A DNA stretch of 63,462 bases from Anoxybacillus thermarum (GTDB taxonomy: Bacteria; Bacillota; Bacilli; Bacillales; Anoxybacillaceae). Below, one piece after another: positions 37,939 through 45,957 of this stretch. The notes beneath the pieces were generated by a model. The model saw nothing but the letters and a program-made list of their open reading frames with translations. It did not search any database and was not told where the DNA came from. A program made the position numbers and the translations under genes. How positions within the stretch are numbered: the first letter of the stretch is position 1; the number at the start of each line of letters is the position of its first letter. The DNA lies in contig NZ_JXTH01000008.1 of the NCBI RefSeq assembly GCF_000836725.1, forward strand, positions 1 through 63,462, in the 5' to 3' direction.

Positions 37939-37973
37939 TATGTATCGGGGGCAAACGCCCCCGTCCCCCCTTT
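37939..37973 (-). promoter_or_regulatory. swrD ribosome-binding site with a GC hairpin in the spacer
   Basis: On the minus strand AAAGGGGGG (37973-37965) is followed by A, then the perfect hairpin CGGGGGC (37963-37957), loop GTTT, GCCCCCG (37952-37946), then ATACATA and the swrD ATG. Linear distance from the G-run to the ATG is 26 bases; with the stem folded it is eight. There is no other Shine-Dalgarno and no ATG, GTG or TTG in frame within the gap. That folding brings the site into range is inferred. Confidence 0.65.
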
Positions 37974-37978
37974 ATTTA

Positions 37979-39367
37979 TTATTTCTTCAAGTTAACAAGC
38001 TCTTGTAAAATTTCGTCCGACGTTGTAATAATGCGCGTATTTGCTTGGAAGCCGCGCTGGGCAACGATCATTTCTGTAAATTCTTCAGATAAGTCCACGT
38101 TCGACATTTCAAGCGCTCCTGAAATAATTTCGCCCGCACCGTTTAAACCAGGACGCGACAATTCATTAATCATTAGACCATCCGCATTTCGATCGAGCTT
38201 ACCGGAGTTGTTCGTTTCTTTAAACGTATTGCCGCCCATTTTTTCTAAACCAGTCGGGTTTGGAAATTGTGCCAACAAAATTTGACCTGCAATTTTTAAC
38301 TGTCCGTTGCTATCAATGAACGTCACTTTTCCGTCCGCTGTAATTCCAAAGCTTTTCGCTGTTTTCGGAATTTGAATTAACCCCGGTTCAAAGCTTGTCA
38401 CGTTGCCGTATTTTGGCTCACTATAATCTTGCAACACTTGCTGGACGCTTTCGACAAAGCCACTAATTCCTTCTAAGTATGGACCCATCATTTTTTCTGC
38501 TTCCGCCAGCGTATCCGGCCAATCTGCTTCGTTTTCAGGAAGAAGCGGAACCGGGTTAATGCTTGCTTTCGGAGATACACGATCATTAAAGTATGTTCCA
38601 GCTGACGCAGGCGTTGTATCATTTGGATCCTCTTTTCCTGTAATTTTCTCATTTAAGCTTTTTAGCTCACTGTTAAAGTTTTGAATAAAATTAATAAAAT
38701 CAGTTTGTGTAGCCGGATTGTTATCAGAGTCTTTCGTAAACTCTTCTTTCCATTTTTTTATAAAGTTTACGAGGCCATTTGCACTGTTAAGAAATGTTTC
38801 TAAGTCACGTCTAGCTTGAGCAACATGTGGAGCGTTTGCAATGACCGTATCTACATCTTTAATCGCTGCTTCGCCAATTAAATATTGTCCGTCCGAGTTG
38901 ACGATGTAACCGTACTCATCTAAATAAAAGTTTCCGGCACGTGTAAAACTTAAGTTAAATACACGATCAATCGGCACACCTGTATTGACTTTATTTGTTC
39001 CTAATTTCCCAGCCGGTCCATCCATACTAATTAACGTCACATCGTTAATCGAACCGACGATGAAAAATCCGTCGCCGCCGAGTGCTAAGTCAAGCGGACG
39101 CGATGTCGTTTGCGTCGATCCTTGCGTATGAATCGTTTCGATTGAACCGAGGCCGCTTCCTAGTCCGATTTGTTTCCCGTTAATTCCTCCGCGCGTTCCT
39201 GTTGATGATGTCGCCGCGGAAATTTGTTGGGAAACGAGATCTTTAAATGTGACGCGCGCTTTTTTATAGCCATACGTATTGACGTTAGAAATATTGTTAC
39301 CAATCACGTCTAATTTATATTGAAAGTTGCGAATACCGCCAATGCCAGTGAACATGGAACGTAACAT
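37979..39367 (-). CDS. flgE: Flagellar hook protein FlgE, long form
   Basis: Builds the hook joining rod and filament. Conserved N-terminus MLRSMFTGIGGIRNFQYKLDVIGNNISNVNTYGYKKARV and C-terminus MSNVDLSEEFTEMIVAQRGFQANTRIITTSDEILQELVNL form the coiled D0 core; D1 has GGDGFFIV and FTRAGNFYLDEYGYIVN. Residues about 167-325 are an extra, mostly helical region absent from the 264-residue B. subtilis protein as I recall it. Length 462. It follows the small gene at 39444-39806 and precedes swrD. Confidence 0.92.
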   Translation of the reverse strand: MLRSMFTGIGGIRNFQYKLDVIGNNISNVNTYGYKKARVTFKDLVSQQISAATSSTGTRGGINGKQIGLGSGLGSIETIHTQGSTQTTSRPLDLALGGDGFFIVGSINDVTLISMDGPAGKLGTNKVNTGVPIDRVFNLSFTRAGNFYLDEYGYIVNSDGQYLIGEAAIKDVDTVIANAPHVAQARRDLETFLNSANGLVNFIKKWKEEFTKDSDNNPATQTDFINFIQNFNSELKSLNEKITGKEDPNDTTPASAGTYFNDRVSPKASINPVPLLPENEADWPDTLAEAEKMMGPYLEGISGFVESVQQVLQDYSEPKYGNVTSFEPGLIQIPKTAKSFGITADGKVTFIDSNGQLKIAGQILLAQFPNPTGLEKMGGNTFKETNNSGKLDRNADGLMINELSRPGLNGAGEIISGALEMSNVDLSEEFTEMIVAQRGFQANTRIITTSDEILQELVNLKK

Positions 39368-39443
39368 ATAATCCTCTCCTTTTCATCGTTTGAGCGGCTT
39401 CTGTCATTCCGCACGCTCGAAGGCTTCCAATGAAGGTCCAGCC

Positions 39444-39806
39444 TTATATAATAATCGCACCATTAATGTTTGTGAACAGTTGTGTTTGCGCTTCTTCGCG
39501 ATTCATCGCCGTAATGACCGTTTGATTCACAGCGCTGACAATCAGTGCCGCTTCATCTGTAATGACGAGTGAGTCGCGCACACCTTTTTGTTTTGCTTCA
39601 ACGATTTTTTGTCCGATCATTTCCCATTGTTCATCGTTAATATAAATATTTCGTTCTTGCAATCGTTGTTGGGCATGTTTGCTTATTTTTAACGTTTGTT
39701 CAGCCTTCGTAAGCTCATCCCGAAACGATTGTCGCTCTGTTGAAACGACCGTCTGTTTTTTTGACGGAATAAGCGGAGTATGCGGGAAAAATTGAATGCG
39801 ATTCAT
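39444..39806 (-). CDS. Flagellar operon protein of the TIGR02530 type
   Basis: A 120-residue protein of a family seen in flagellar operons of many Bacillota, between flgD and flgE. Features: a polar, probably loose N-terminus (1-30), then SKHAQQRLQERNIYINDEQWEMIGQKIVEAKQKGVRDSLVITDEAALIVSAVNQTVITAMN, a small alpha/beta domain. No signal peptide or membrane helix, so cytoplasmic or exported by the flagellar route. I know of no proven function; the place next to the hook-cap gene suggests a role in hook assembly. Not in the B. subtilis operon as I recall. Confidence 0.82.
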   Translation of the reverse strand: MNRIQFFPHTPLIPSKKQTVVSTERQSFRDELTKAEQTLKISKHAQQRLQERNIYINDEQWEMIGQKIVEAKQKGVRDSLVITDEAALIVSAVNQTVITAMNREEAQTQLFTNINGAIII

Positions 39807-39819
39807 TCGCTCACCTCCT

Positions 39820-40293
39820 TTATTGCGACACTTTTGTGACGCGAGAGGCTAAAACGGTTTCCCCTTGTTCAAGCTCTAACCATACTTCCGTTCCTTTTTG
39901 AACGATCGCTTTCACAACGCCGCTTTGTTCATCCCATGTGACCGTTTTGCCAATCCATTCGCTATATTGAGCAAGCGACGGTGCAACCTGTTGTTGCATA
40001 AGTTTTTGCAACGCATCTAATGTGCTCGCAAGCTTTTCTGATGTACTTGTTTGCGATTCAATAAACTTGCCCATCATATTCGACATATTGACCATTTGCT
40101 CGAGCGATGAAAAATTCGCCATTTGCGAAATAAATTCACGGTCTTCCATCGGGTTTAACGGATCTTGATGCTGCAATTGGGCAATTAAAATTTTTAAAAA
40201 ATCATCTTTTCCTAATGAGCTTTTTCCTGTTTCTCTTTGTTGTGTTTGACGCTGTGACAAAAATAAACTCGGATCGATAGCTGTCACGTTCAT
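39820..40293 (-). CDS. flgD: Flagellar hook-capping protein FlgD
   Basis: Cap that guides FlgE assembly during hook growth. The 157 residues have the family N-terminus [48 protein letters not shown] and a short C-terminal part ([21 protein letters not shown]), without the full tudor/Fn3 pair of enteric FlgD. Its ATG at 40293 shares bases with the fliK stop (TGATG), suggesting coupled translation; GTG at 40287 is an alternative with a better ribosome-site distance. Confidence 0.93.
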   Translation of the reverse strand: MNVTAIDPSLFLSQRQTQQRETGKSSLGKDDFLKILIAQLQHQDPLNPMEDREFISQMANFSSLEQMVNMSNMMGKFIESQTSTSEKLASTLDALQKLMQQQVAPSLAQYSEWIGKTVTWDEQSGVVKAIVQKGTEVWLELEQGETVLASRVTKVSQ

Positions 40294-41771
40294 CACCTCT
40301 TTTCAAAGTCAATCCATTCTTTCAACCACTCATCAAAAGATTCGTCATGTTGTTTCTTTTGTTCTTTTTGTTGTTCTTGGTGCTGCTGTTTTTGTTGTTG
40401 GAATGAATGGTCGCGAAATTTTGCTTCATCAAATACATGGAACTTCTCAACAGTAATATGATCAACAATATGTGACAGCTGATGAATATGTTGTTCAACC
40501 AACTGTTTCGCCGCATCGGTTGATGTAATCATTTTTGCAGTCAATTTTCCTTTTTGTTGAATGAGCTTAATTGTGACATACCCTAAATGTTCCGGATGCA
40601 AACGAATAAGCATTTGTGTATTACCATTTTTCCATTGCGTCAGTTTACTTGTTCGCAAAATGCGTTCAAACTGCGTAACAAAAGGCGTATCTTTTGTTGT
40701 ATCGATCGTTTTTAGCCCCATCGGTGCATGTTCATTTGTTTGCTGCCCGACATGTAAAACATGTTCATATAAGCGGGCTACTGATTGTTTACTCTCTTGT
40801 TGTAATGTGACAAGCTCTTTTGGTACTTGTAATGGCGATAAAAACTCTTTTTGCATAGCTTGTGTCCCTTGCTTGAATAAAAGAGCATTTGTCGTATTCA
40901 TCCGCCCATCTTCGGGCAATGATACAGCTCTCGTGTTTATTTGCCCATCTTCTGACCATGATGCAGCTTTTGTGTTTATTCCCACGTCTTTTGACAAAGA
41001 TACAGCTTTCATGTTTATTCGCCCATCTTCGGGCAATGATACAGCTCTCGTGTTTATTCCCACGTCTTTTGACAAAGATACAGCTTTCATGTTTATTCGC
41101 CCATCTTCGGGCAATGATACAGCTTTTGTGTTCATCTTTTCCTCTTTTTGATGCGGTACGGTGAGAGGCACATCTTTCAAAAGGCTTTGAACTTGTTTTG
41201 GCATATAATCATTCGTTCGCTTTTCGCTTTCGTTCATTTCTTTTGTTAATGCCTGCAGCATCGCTGTAATTGTGCCGCTTTGCTCATTACGCATTCCAAA
41301 TGTTGTTTGCATCATTTGGCGCACTTGTTCGATAATCGGCTCTGGAATCGTCCATTGTTTTTGCTCCAGTTGGAATAATGCCAAAACAAGCATAAGCTCA
41401 TCTTCTACATTTCGCTCATCTTTTGGCGAAAACATCATTTCAAGCGGTTGCCCAGATGAAAACCGTTCAATCATGTCATTTTTCGTTTCTTCTGGCAAAA
41501 GGGAGAGAAACGCTTGAACGGCATCGTTGGATAACGTTTGCTTTTCTGCGTACCCGTCATAAACAGGAAGTTGTGCAAACCATTGTTGTAGCTGTTCCCA
41601 ATCGACAGTTTGCGCTATTTCTGGCGCCTCAACAAATGGTTGTAACGTTTTTGTTTCTTGGCGCAGCGATGCGATGATATGGGCAAATGCGTTGCTGTCG
41701 CCCGTTTGCGCTGCGATTTGTTGATTTTGTCCGCTAGATGGCGCCATGAGGGAAACCGATACGATATTCAT
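40293..41771 (-). CDS. fliK: Flagellar hook-length control protein FliK
   Basis: Measures hook length and triggers the FlhB switch. A long, low-conservation N-terminal part (about 1-350) is followed by the Flg_hook domain (about 355-440: [33 protein letters not shown]). The C-terminal tail is Gln/Lys-rich ([20 protein letters not shown]). Residues 214-291 are six tandem 13-residue repeats. The frame opens with TTG at 41789, but AAAGGAGGTG precedes ATG 41771, giving 492 residues. Confidence 0.93.
   Translation of the reverse strand: MNIVSVSLMAPSSGQNQQIAAQTGDSNAFAHIIASLRQETKTLQPFVEAPEIAQTVDWEQLQQWFAQLPVYDGYAEKQTLSNDAVQAFLSLLPEETKNDMIERFSSGQPLEMMFSPKDERNVEDELMLVLALFQLEQKQWTIPEPIIEQVRQMMQTTFGMRNEQSGTITAMLQALTKEMNESEKRTNDYMPKQVQSLLKDVPLTVPHQKEEKMNTKAVSLPEDGRINMKAVSLSKDVGINTRAVSLPEDGRINMKAVSLSKDVGINTKAASWSEDGQINTRAVSLPEDGRMNTTNALLFKQGTQAMQKEFLSPLQVPKELVTLQQESKQSVARLYEHVLHVGQQTNEHAPMGLKTIDTTKDTPFVTQFERILRTSKLTQWKNGNTQMLIRLHPEHLGYVTIKLIQQKGKLTAKMITSTDAAKQLVEQHIHQLSHIVDHITVEKFHVFDEAKFRDHSFQQQKQQHQEQQKEQKKQHDESFDEWLKEWIDFEKR
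40899..41132. repeat. Six tandem 39-bp repeats inside fliK
   Basis: Units at 40899-40937, 40938-40976, 40977-41015, 41016-41054, 41055-41093 and 41094-41132. Units 3 and 5 are identical and units 1, 4 and 6 nearly so, giving a 78-bp higher-order period in units 3-6. Each encodes 13 residues of the form N-x-K/R-A-V-S-L-x-x-D-x-x-I, alternating PEDGR and SKDVG versions. The reading frame is kept through the whole array. Confidence 0.95.
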
Positions 41772-41785
41772 TTTTTCACCTCCTT

Positions 41786-42397
41786 TCAATTATTCGATCT
41801 TTTCGCAAGCAGGCTCGTATATTTTGCAGCGTTTGCCGCATCCATTTTTTCTAAAATGGCTGCCGCTTTATCTGTTTTTAACTGCGATAGCAAATCGACA
41901 GCTTCGCGATCCGACATTTGCGGAATAATTTCTGCTGCTTTTTTTGGGGACATTGTTTCATACATTTTTACAACGTCTACACGTGAAGCATTCGTTTGCT
42001 CTGCCGACGGTGTAGTTGTAGGTTGTTGAGCTTGTTCCTTCTCTGCTTTCAGGCGCGCAATTTCTTGTTTCAGTGCATCCATTTCCCCTTCTTTTTCTTT
42101 GAGCGCATCGTTCGCTTTTGTTAGTTGTTTCTCTTTTTCGACAATCGTTGCTTTTAGCTCAACGATTTGTTGTTGTAGTTTCTTTTTTTCATTTGCTTCC
42201 GTTCCTTCAATCCATTGCGATACGAACGGCAATTGACTCGCATATTTTTTCCCTTGTTCAAATACGTTAATACCGGAGAATGTTAAAATAAGCAAAACAA
42301 CCGAAATCGTAAATAAAAGTGGAATAAACACGACAAAAAGAAACCATTGAAACTTACTTGTTTTTTTCGTTTCTTCTTCTTTTCCAAACTGCTCCAT
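41786..42397 (-). CDS. ylxF: YlxF, MotE/MgtE-N-like flagellar protein
   Basis: A 203-residue protein with one N-terminal membrane helix (about 19-42), a long coiled coil (about 65-120, KKLQQQIVELKATIVEKEKQL...), and a C-terminal MgtE-N-like domain (VVKMYETMSPKKAAEIIPQMSDREAVDLLSQLKTDKAAAILEKMDAANAAKY). This layout resembles MotE, a chaperone for the MotC stator partner in some bacteria. It stands between fliJ and fliK in the operon, as in B. subtilis. Exact role here is not known. Confidence 0.88.
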   Translation of the reverse strand: MEQFGKEEETKKTSKFQWFLFVVFIPLLFTISVVLLILTFSGINVFEQGKKYASQLPFVSQWIEGTEANEKKKLQQQIVELKATIVEKEKQLTKANDALKEKEGEMDALKQEIARLKAEKEQAQQPTTTPSAEQTNASRVDVVKMYETMSPKKAAEIIPQMSDREAVDLLSQLKTDKAAAILEKMDAANAAKYTSLLAKRSNN

Positions 42398-42403
42398 TGA
42401 CGC

Positions 42404-42847
42404 TCACCTTGTTTCTCGATGGCAATATTGCTGTATTGAAATATCGTCCATCTGCTTTTGTTCTGCGATTCGCATTTGTGTCGCAATCATTTCGTCATAT
42501 CTTTCTTTTATTTTTTCGTATTTTTTCACTTCTACATTCAATTCAACTAACTTCAGTTGTTTCAACTCCATTTGTTGACGGGCTTGCATGACAAGATGTT
42601 GATAATGGTCGATAACGCGTTGCAAATTACCCATAAATTGTTGAAACGAACGAATATGTTGAATCGCTAATCCTAATTGTAGTTGTTGTTTATGTTGTTC
42701 TTCATAATCTTCTTTTTGCTTTAAAAAGTGATATAGTTTTTCCGCCACTTCTTCAAATCGGCTGCGCGCCTCTTCATATTCGTGCAATGCTTTTTGTTTT
42801 TCATGTTCTTTTAAGTTTAAAATTTTTGTTAATTTAAATGGTGTCAT
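42404..42847 (-). CDS. fliJ: Flagellar export chaperone FliJ
   Basis: Coiled-coil stalk that sits in the FliI ATPase ring and links it to FlhA. The 147 residues are almost wholly predicted helix, rich in Gln, Lys and Glu, with HEKQKALHEYEEARSRFEEVAEKLYHFL near the start. Sequence conservation in this family is low, so the call depends on helix pattern, length and position between fliI and ylxF. Confidence 0.9.
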   Translation of the reverse strand: MTPFKLTKILNLKEHEKQKALHEYEEARSRFEEVAEKLYHFLKQKEDYEEQHKQQLQLGLAIQHIRSFQQFMGNLQRVIDHYQHLVMQARQQMELKQLKLVELNVEVKKYEKIKERYDEMIATQMRIAEQKQMDDISIQQYCHRETR

Positions 42848-42854
42848 CGTTTAT

Positions 42855-44168
42855 TCACCCTTGTTCAATAAGTTGAAACAACTGTTGAACGCTTTCGTTT
42901 ATTGTGTATGATTCATGAACATCTTGCTTTAAAAACGAAATAATTTTTGGATAATAGCGAATGGCTTCATCAATTTCCCGCGACGACCCTCGTTTATATG
43001 CACCAATTTGAATTAAATCTTCAGACTGAACGTATGTCGCAAGCAGCTCGCGCAATTTTTCCGCCATTTTGCGATGCTCTGGCGTTACGATGTAGTTCAT
43101 GACGCGGCTGACGCTTTTTAATACGTTAATTGCTGGATATTGTCCTTTGTTTGCTAGTTGTCGTTCTAATACGAAATGTCCATCCAGAATACCGCGAACG
43201 GTATCTGCAATCGGCTCATTCATATCATCGCCGTCAACGAGCACCGTATAAAAAGCAGTAATCGTTCCGTGTTCATTCGTTCCCGTCCGTTCAAGCAGTT
43301 TTGGTAACATAGCGAAAACAGACGGTGTATATCCTTTCGTCGTCGGTGGTTCTCCGATGGCTAATCCGACTTCACGTTGCGCCATTGCCACGCGTGTAAC
43401 AGAATCCATCATAAACATGACGTTCAACCCTTGGTCTCGAAAATACTCGGCAATGGCTGTCGCTGTATACGCCCCTTTAATGCGCATGAGCGCTGGTTGA
43501 TCGGACGTCGCAACAACGACAATGGAACGTTTTAATCCTTCTGGCCCGAGGTCACGTTCAATAAACTCTCGCACTTCACGTCCACGTTCCCCAATAAGAG
43601 CAATGACGTTTAAATCAGCGTTTGTGTTGCGGGCAATCATTCCCATTAATGTACTTTTTCCAACGCCAGACCCAGCAAAAATGCCAACGCGTTGCCCTTT
43701 TCCAACCGTAAGCAAACTGTCGATCATTTTCACCCCGACTTCAATGGGCTCCGCAATCGGTGGACGCGTCATTGGATTTGGCGGTTGACGATCGATCGGA
43801 ACAGCCGTCAGCCCTTTCGGAAGCGGCTGATCATCGAGTGGAGCACCTAATGCGTCAATGACACGTCCGACAAGCGCAGTACCTACTTTGATTTCAAGAG
43901 GGGCACCCGCTGCTTCGACAATGCAACCGGGGGCAATATCTTGAACCGTTGCATATGGCATTAATAGTACGTATTCATCGCGAAATCCAACGACTTCGGC
44001 TTGAATTTTTTTCTTTTTTTTATGACCAATATGAATGTAGCATACATCTCCGATCGAGCTTTCCGGTCCTTTCGCTTCAATCATTAAGCCGATGACGCGC
44101 GTCACTTTGCCAAATCGTTTATATGGATCGAGCAGATCAATTTCATTGATGAGCGCTTGCCAATTCAT
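42855..44168 (-). CDS. fliI: Flagellum-specific export ATPase FliI
   Basis: Hexameric ATPase, related to the F1 beta subunit, that unfolds and delivers export substrates. Walker A GIFAGSGVGKSTLMG (about 164-178), the GERGREVREF motif, Walker B region NVMFMMDSVTRVAMAQREVGLA, and a C-terminal helical domain. Length 437 residues. The start overlaps the fliH stop by four bases, and fliH encodes its regulator. Confidence 0.97.
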   Translation of the reverse strand: MNWQALINEIDLLDPYKRFGKVTRVIGLMIEAKGPESSIGDVCYIHIGHKKKKKIQAEVVGFRDEYVLLMPYATVQDIAPGCIVEAAGAPLEIKVGTALVGRVIDALGAPLDDQPLPKGLTAVPIDRQPPNPMTRPPIAEPIEVGVKMIDSLLTVGKGQRVGIFAGSGVGKSTLMGMIARNTNADLNVIALIGERGREVREFIERDLGPEGLKRSIVVVATSDQPALMRIKGAYTATAIAEYFRDQGLNVMFMMDSVTRVAMAQREVGLAIGEPPTTKGYTPSVFAMLPKLLERTGTNEHGTITAFYTVLVDGDDMNEPIADTVRGILDGHFVLERQLANKGQYPAINVLKSVSRVMNYIVTPEHRKMAEKLRELLATYVQSEDLIQIGAYKRGSSREIDEAIRYYPKIISFLKQDVHESYTINESVQQLFQLIEQG

Positions 44169-44935
44169 TCACTTTCCCCCTCGATTCGCTCGAGCAATTG
44201 TAACTTCAATTGCTCAAGCTGTGTGTCAACGCTTGCATCAATGCGGCCGAACGGCGATTCAACAATACAACTCGTCTCCGCCAATGTTTCATCCGGGTAA
44301 ATAAATAAATGAACGTCTTGACTAAATAGCGCTTTTAGCTCCTCTTTTTGGCGGGCAACAGCGGCATAGTAAGTCGGATGAACGTATATTTTCACTTCTT
44401 CATGTTCACGAACTTCTTTAATGACTTGCTTCACAAGACCGAGAAAATGTTCTTTATTTTCAGCAAGACGTTCACCGATAATTCGTTCTGCCACTTTGCA
44501 CGCGATAAGCAAAATCGTTTCATCAGCCGACTGCAACATATGATAAAATTGTTCATTTGCTGACTGCACGATTTGTTTTGCTTCTTGGATCGTTTCCATG
44601 TACTGTTGAAATCCGTCTTGGCGCCCTTGCTCTAAGCCGATGGCGTATCCTTCTTGACGCGCTTGTTCAATCCATCGGCTTCGTTCTTCTTCCCATTGCC
44701 TTTGTTCTTCGGCAATTTGTTGTTGAACAGATGCGTAATACATATCCGCTTCTTGGCGAATGTTTGCCGCTTCCTGTTCTGCTTGTTCAACGATCATTTG
44801 TGCGTGCGCTGTCATCGTTTCGTCATATTGCTCGTGTTCTTCTTGTTGCACGTCTGGCAACACTTTTTTTACTTGAATGACGGCTCGTTGTTCCGTACAC
44901 GTTCTAGCAAACGAGGCTTTAATTAACTTAGACAA
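44165..44935 (-). CDS. fliH: FliH, negative regulator of the FliI ATPase
   Basis: Dimeric regulator homologous to the peripheral stalk of F-type ATPases; holds FliI in check and docks it at the C-ring. About 256 residues: a long Gln/Glu-rich coiled coil (about 50-130) followed by a V-ATPase E-like C-terminal domain (ACKVAERIIGERLAENKEHFLGLVKQVIKEVREHEEVKIYVHP). The frame opens far upstream inside fliG; the GGAGGAG site within the fliG end is nine bases from TTG 44935, overlapping the fliG stop by eight bases. ATG 44944 is too close to the site. Confidence 0.88.
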   Translation of the reverse strand: MSKLIKASFARTCTEQRAVIQVKKVLPDVQQEEHEQYDETMTAHAQMIVEQAEQEAANIRQEADMYYASVQQQIAEEQRQWEEERSRWIEQARQEGYAIGLEQGRQDGFQQYMETIQEAKQIVQSANEQFYHMLQSADETILLIACKVAERIIGERLAENKEHFLGLVKQVIKEVREHEEVKIYVHPTYYAAVARQKEELKALFSQDVHLFIYPDETLAETSCIVESPFGRIDASVDTQLEQLKLQLLERIEGESE

Positions 44936-45944
44936 TAATATCATCTCCTCCACCGCGAGCGACGACAATTTCACCCGCTTCTTCGAGACGACGAATAACC
45001 GCAACAATACGCGATTGCGCCTCCTCTACGTCGCGAAGGCGAACAGGACCCATAAACTCCATTTCTTCTTTAAACGTTTCCGCCATGCGTGAAGACATAT
45101 TGCGGAACACGACTTCTTTCACTTCATCGCTAGACACTTTCAACGCAAGCAACAAGTCGGCATTGTCCACTTCGCGAATGACACGTTGAATAGCGCGATT
45201 ATCAAGCGTAACGATATCTTCAAAGACAAACATGCGCTTTTTAATTTCTTCTGCTAATTCTGGGTCTTGAATTTCAAGCGCATCTAAAATTGTTCGTTCT
45301 GTTGCGCGATCGACACCGTTTAACACTTCGACAACCGCTTCAATGCCACCCGTTTGCGTATAATCTTGTACAACTGTCGTCGATAGTTTCCGTTCGAGCA
45401 CTTGCTCAACTTCATTAATCATTTCTGGCGATGTGCGATCCATTAACGCAATGCGACGTGCGACATCCGCTTGCATTTCTTGTGGTAACGCGGACAAAAT
45501 TTGTCCCGCTTGCGCCGGGTCTAAATACGACAGCACGAGCGCAATCGTTTGTGGATGTTCGTTTTGCAAAAAGTTTAAAATTTGCGCAGGGTCCGCCTTG
45601 CGTGCGAAATCAAACGGGCGCACTTGCAACGCGGAAGTTAGACGATTAATAATGTTCATCGCTTGCTCTGGTCCTAGCGCTTTTTCAAGCACTTGTTTCG
45701 CGTAAGCAATACCGCCTTGTGAAATGTAATCTTGTGCTAAGGCGATTTGGTGAAACTCTTCTAAAATCATTTCTTTTTTCTCGCCATCAACTTGACGAAC
45801 GTTAGAAATTTCAAGTGTGAGCTTTTCGATTTCTTCTTCCGATAAATGTTTATATACTGATGCTGAAACGTCTGGTCCTAATGAAATGAGGAGAATGGCT
45901 GCTTTTTGTTTTCCTGTTAACTCTTTTGGATCGCGTTTTGCCAT
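44928..45944 (-). CDS. fliG: Flagellar motor switch protein FliG
   Basis: C-ring protein that contacts the MS ring and the stator. Three ARM-type domains: N (LTGKQKAAILLISLGPDVSASVYKHLSEEEIEKL), middle with the EHPQTIALVLSYLDP motif (about 120-134), and C-terminal torque domain (FVFEDIVTLDNRAIQRVIREVDNADLLLALK). Length 338. The frame opens at 45971 inside fliF, but AGGAGGGG and ATG 45944 give the family start MAKRDPKELTGKQK. Confidence 0.97.
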   Translation of the reverse strand: MAKRDPKELTGKQKAAILLISLGPDVSASVYKHLSEEEIEKLTLEISNVRQVDGEKKEMILEEFHQIALAQDYISQGGIAYAKQVLEKALGPEQAMNIINRLTSALQVRPFDFARKADPAQILNFLQNEHPQTIALVLSYLDPAQAGQILSALPQEMQADVARRIALMDRTSPEMINEVEQVLERKLSTTVVQDYTQTGGIEAVVEVLNGVDRATERTILDALEIQDPELAEEIKKRMFVFEDIVTLDNRAIQRVIREVDNADLLLALKVSSDEVKEVVFRNMSSRMAETFKEEMEFMGPVRLRDVEEAQSRIVAVIRRLEEAGEIVVARGGGDDIIV

Positions 45945-45957
45945 ACAATCCCCTCCT

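Noticed and set aside
40899-41132. CRISPR-like direct repeats
   Set aside because: Repeats are contiguous without spacers, keep the fliK frame and encode a regular peptide.
40561-41151. Long plus-strand open frame with repeats across fliK
   Set aside because: It is the antisense of fliK and its repetitive protein comes from the fliK repeat array; Cys-rich composition typical of shadow frames.
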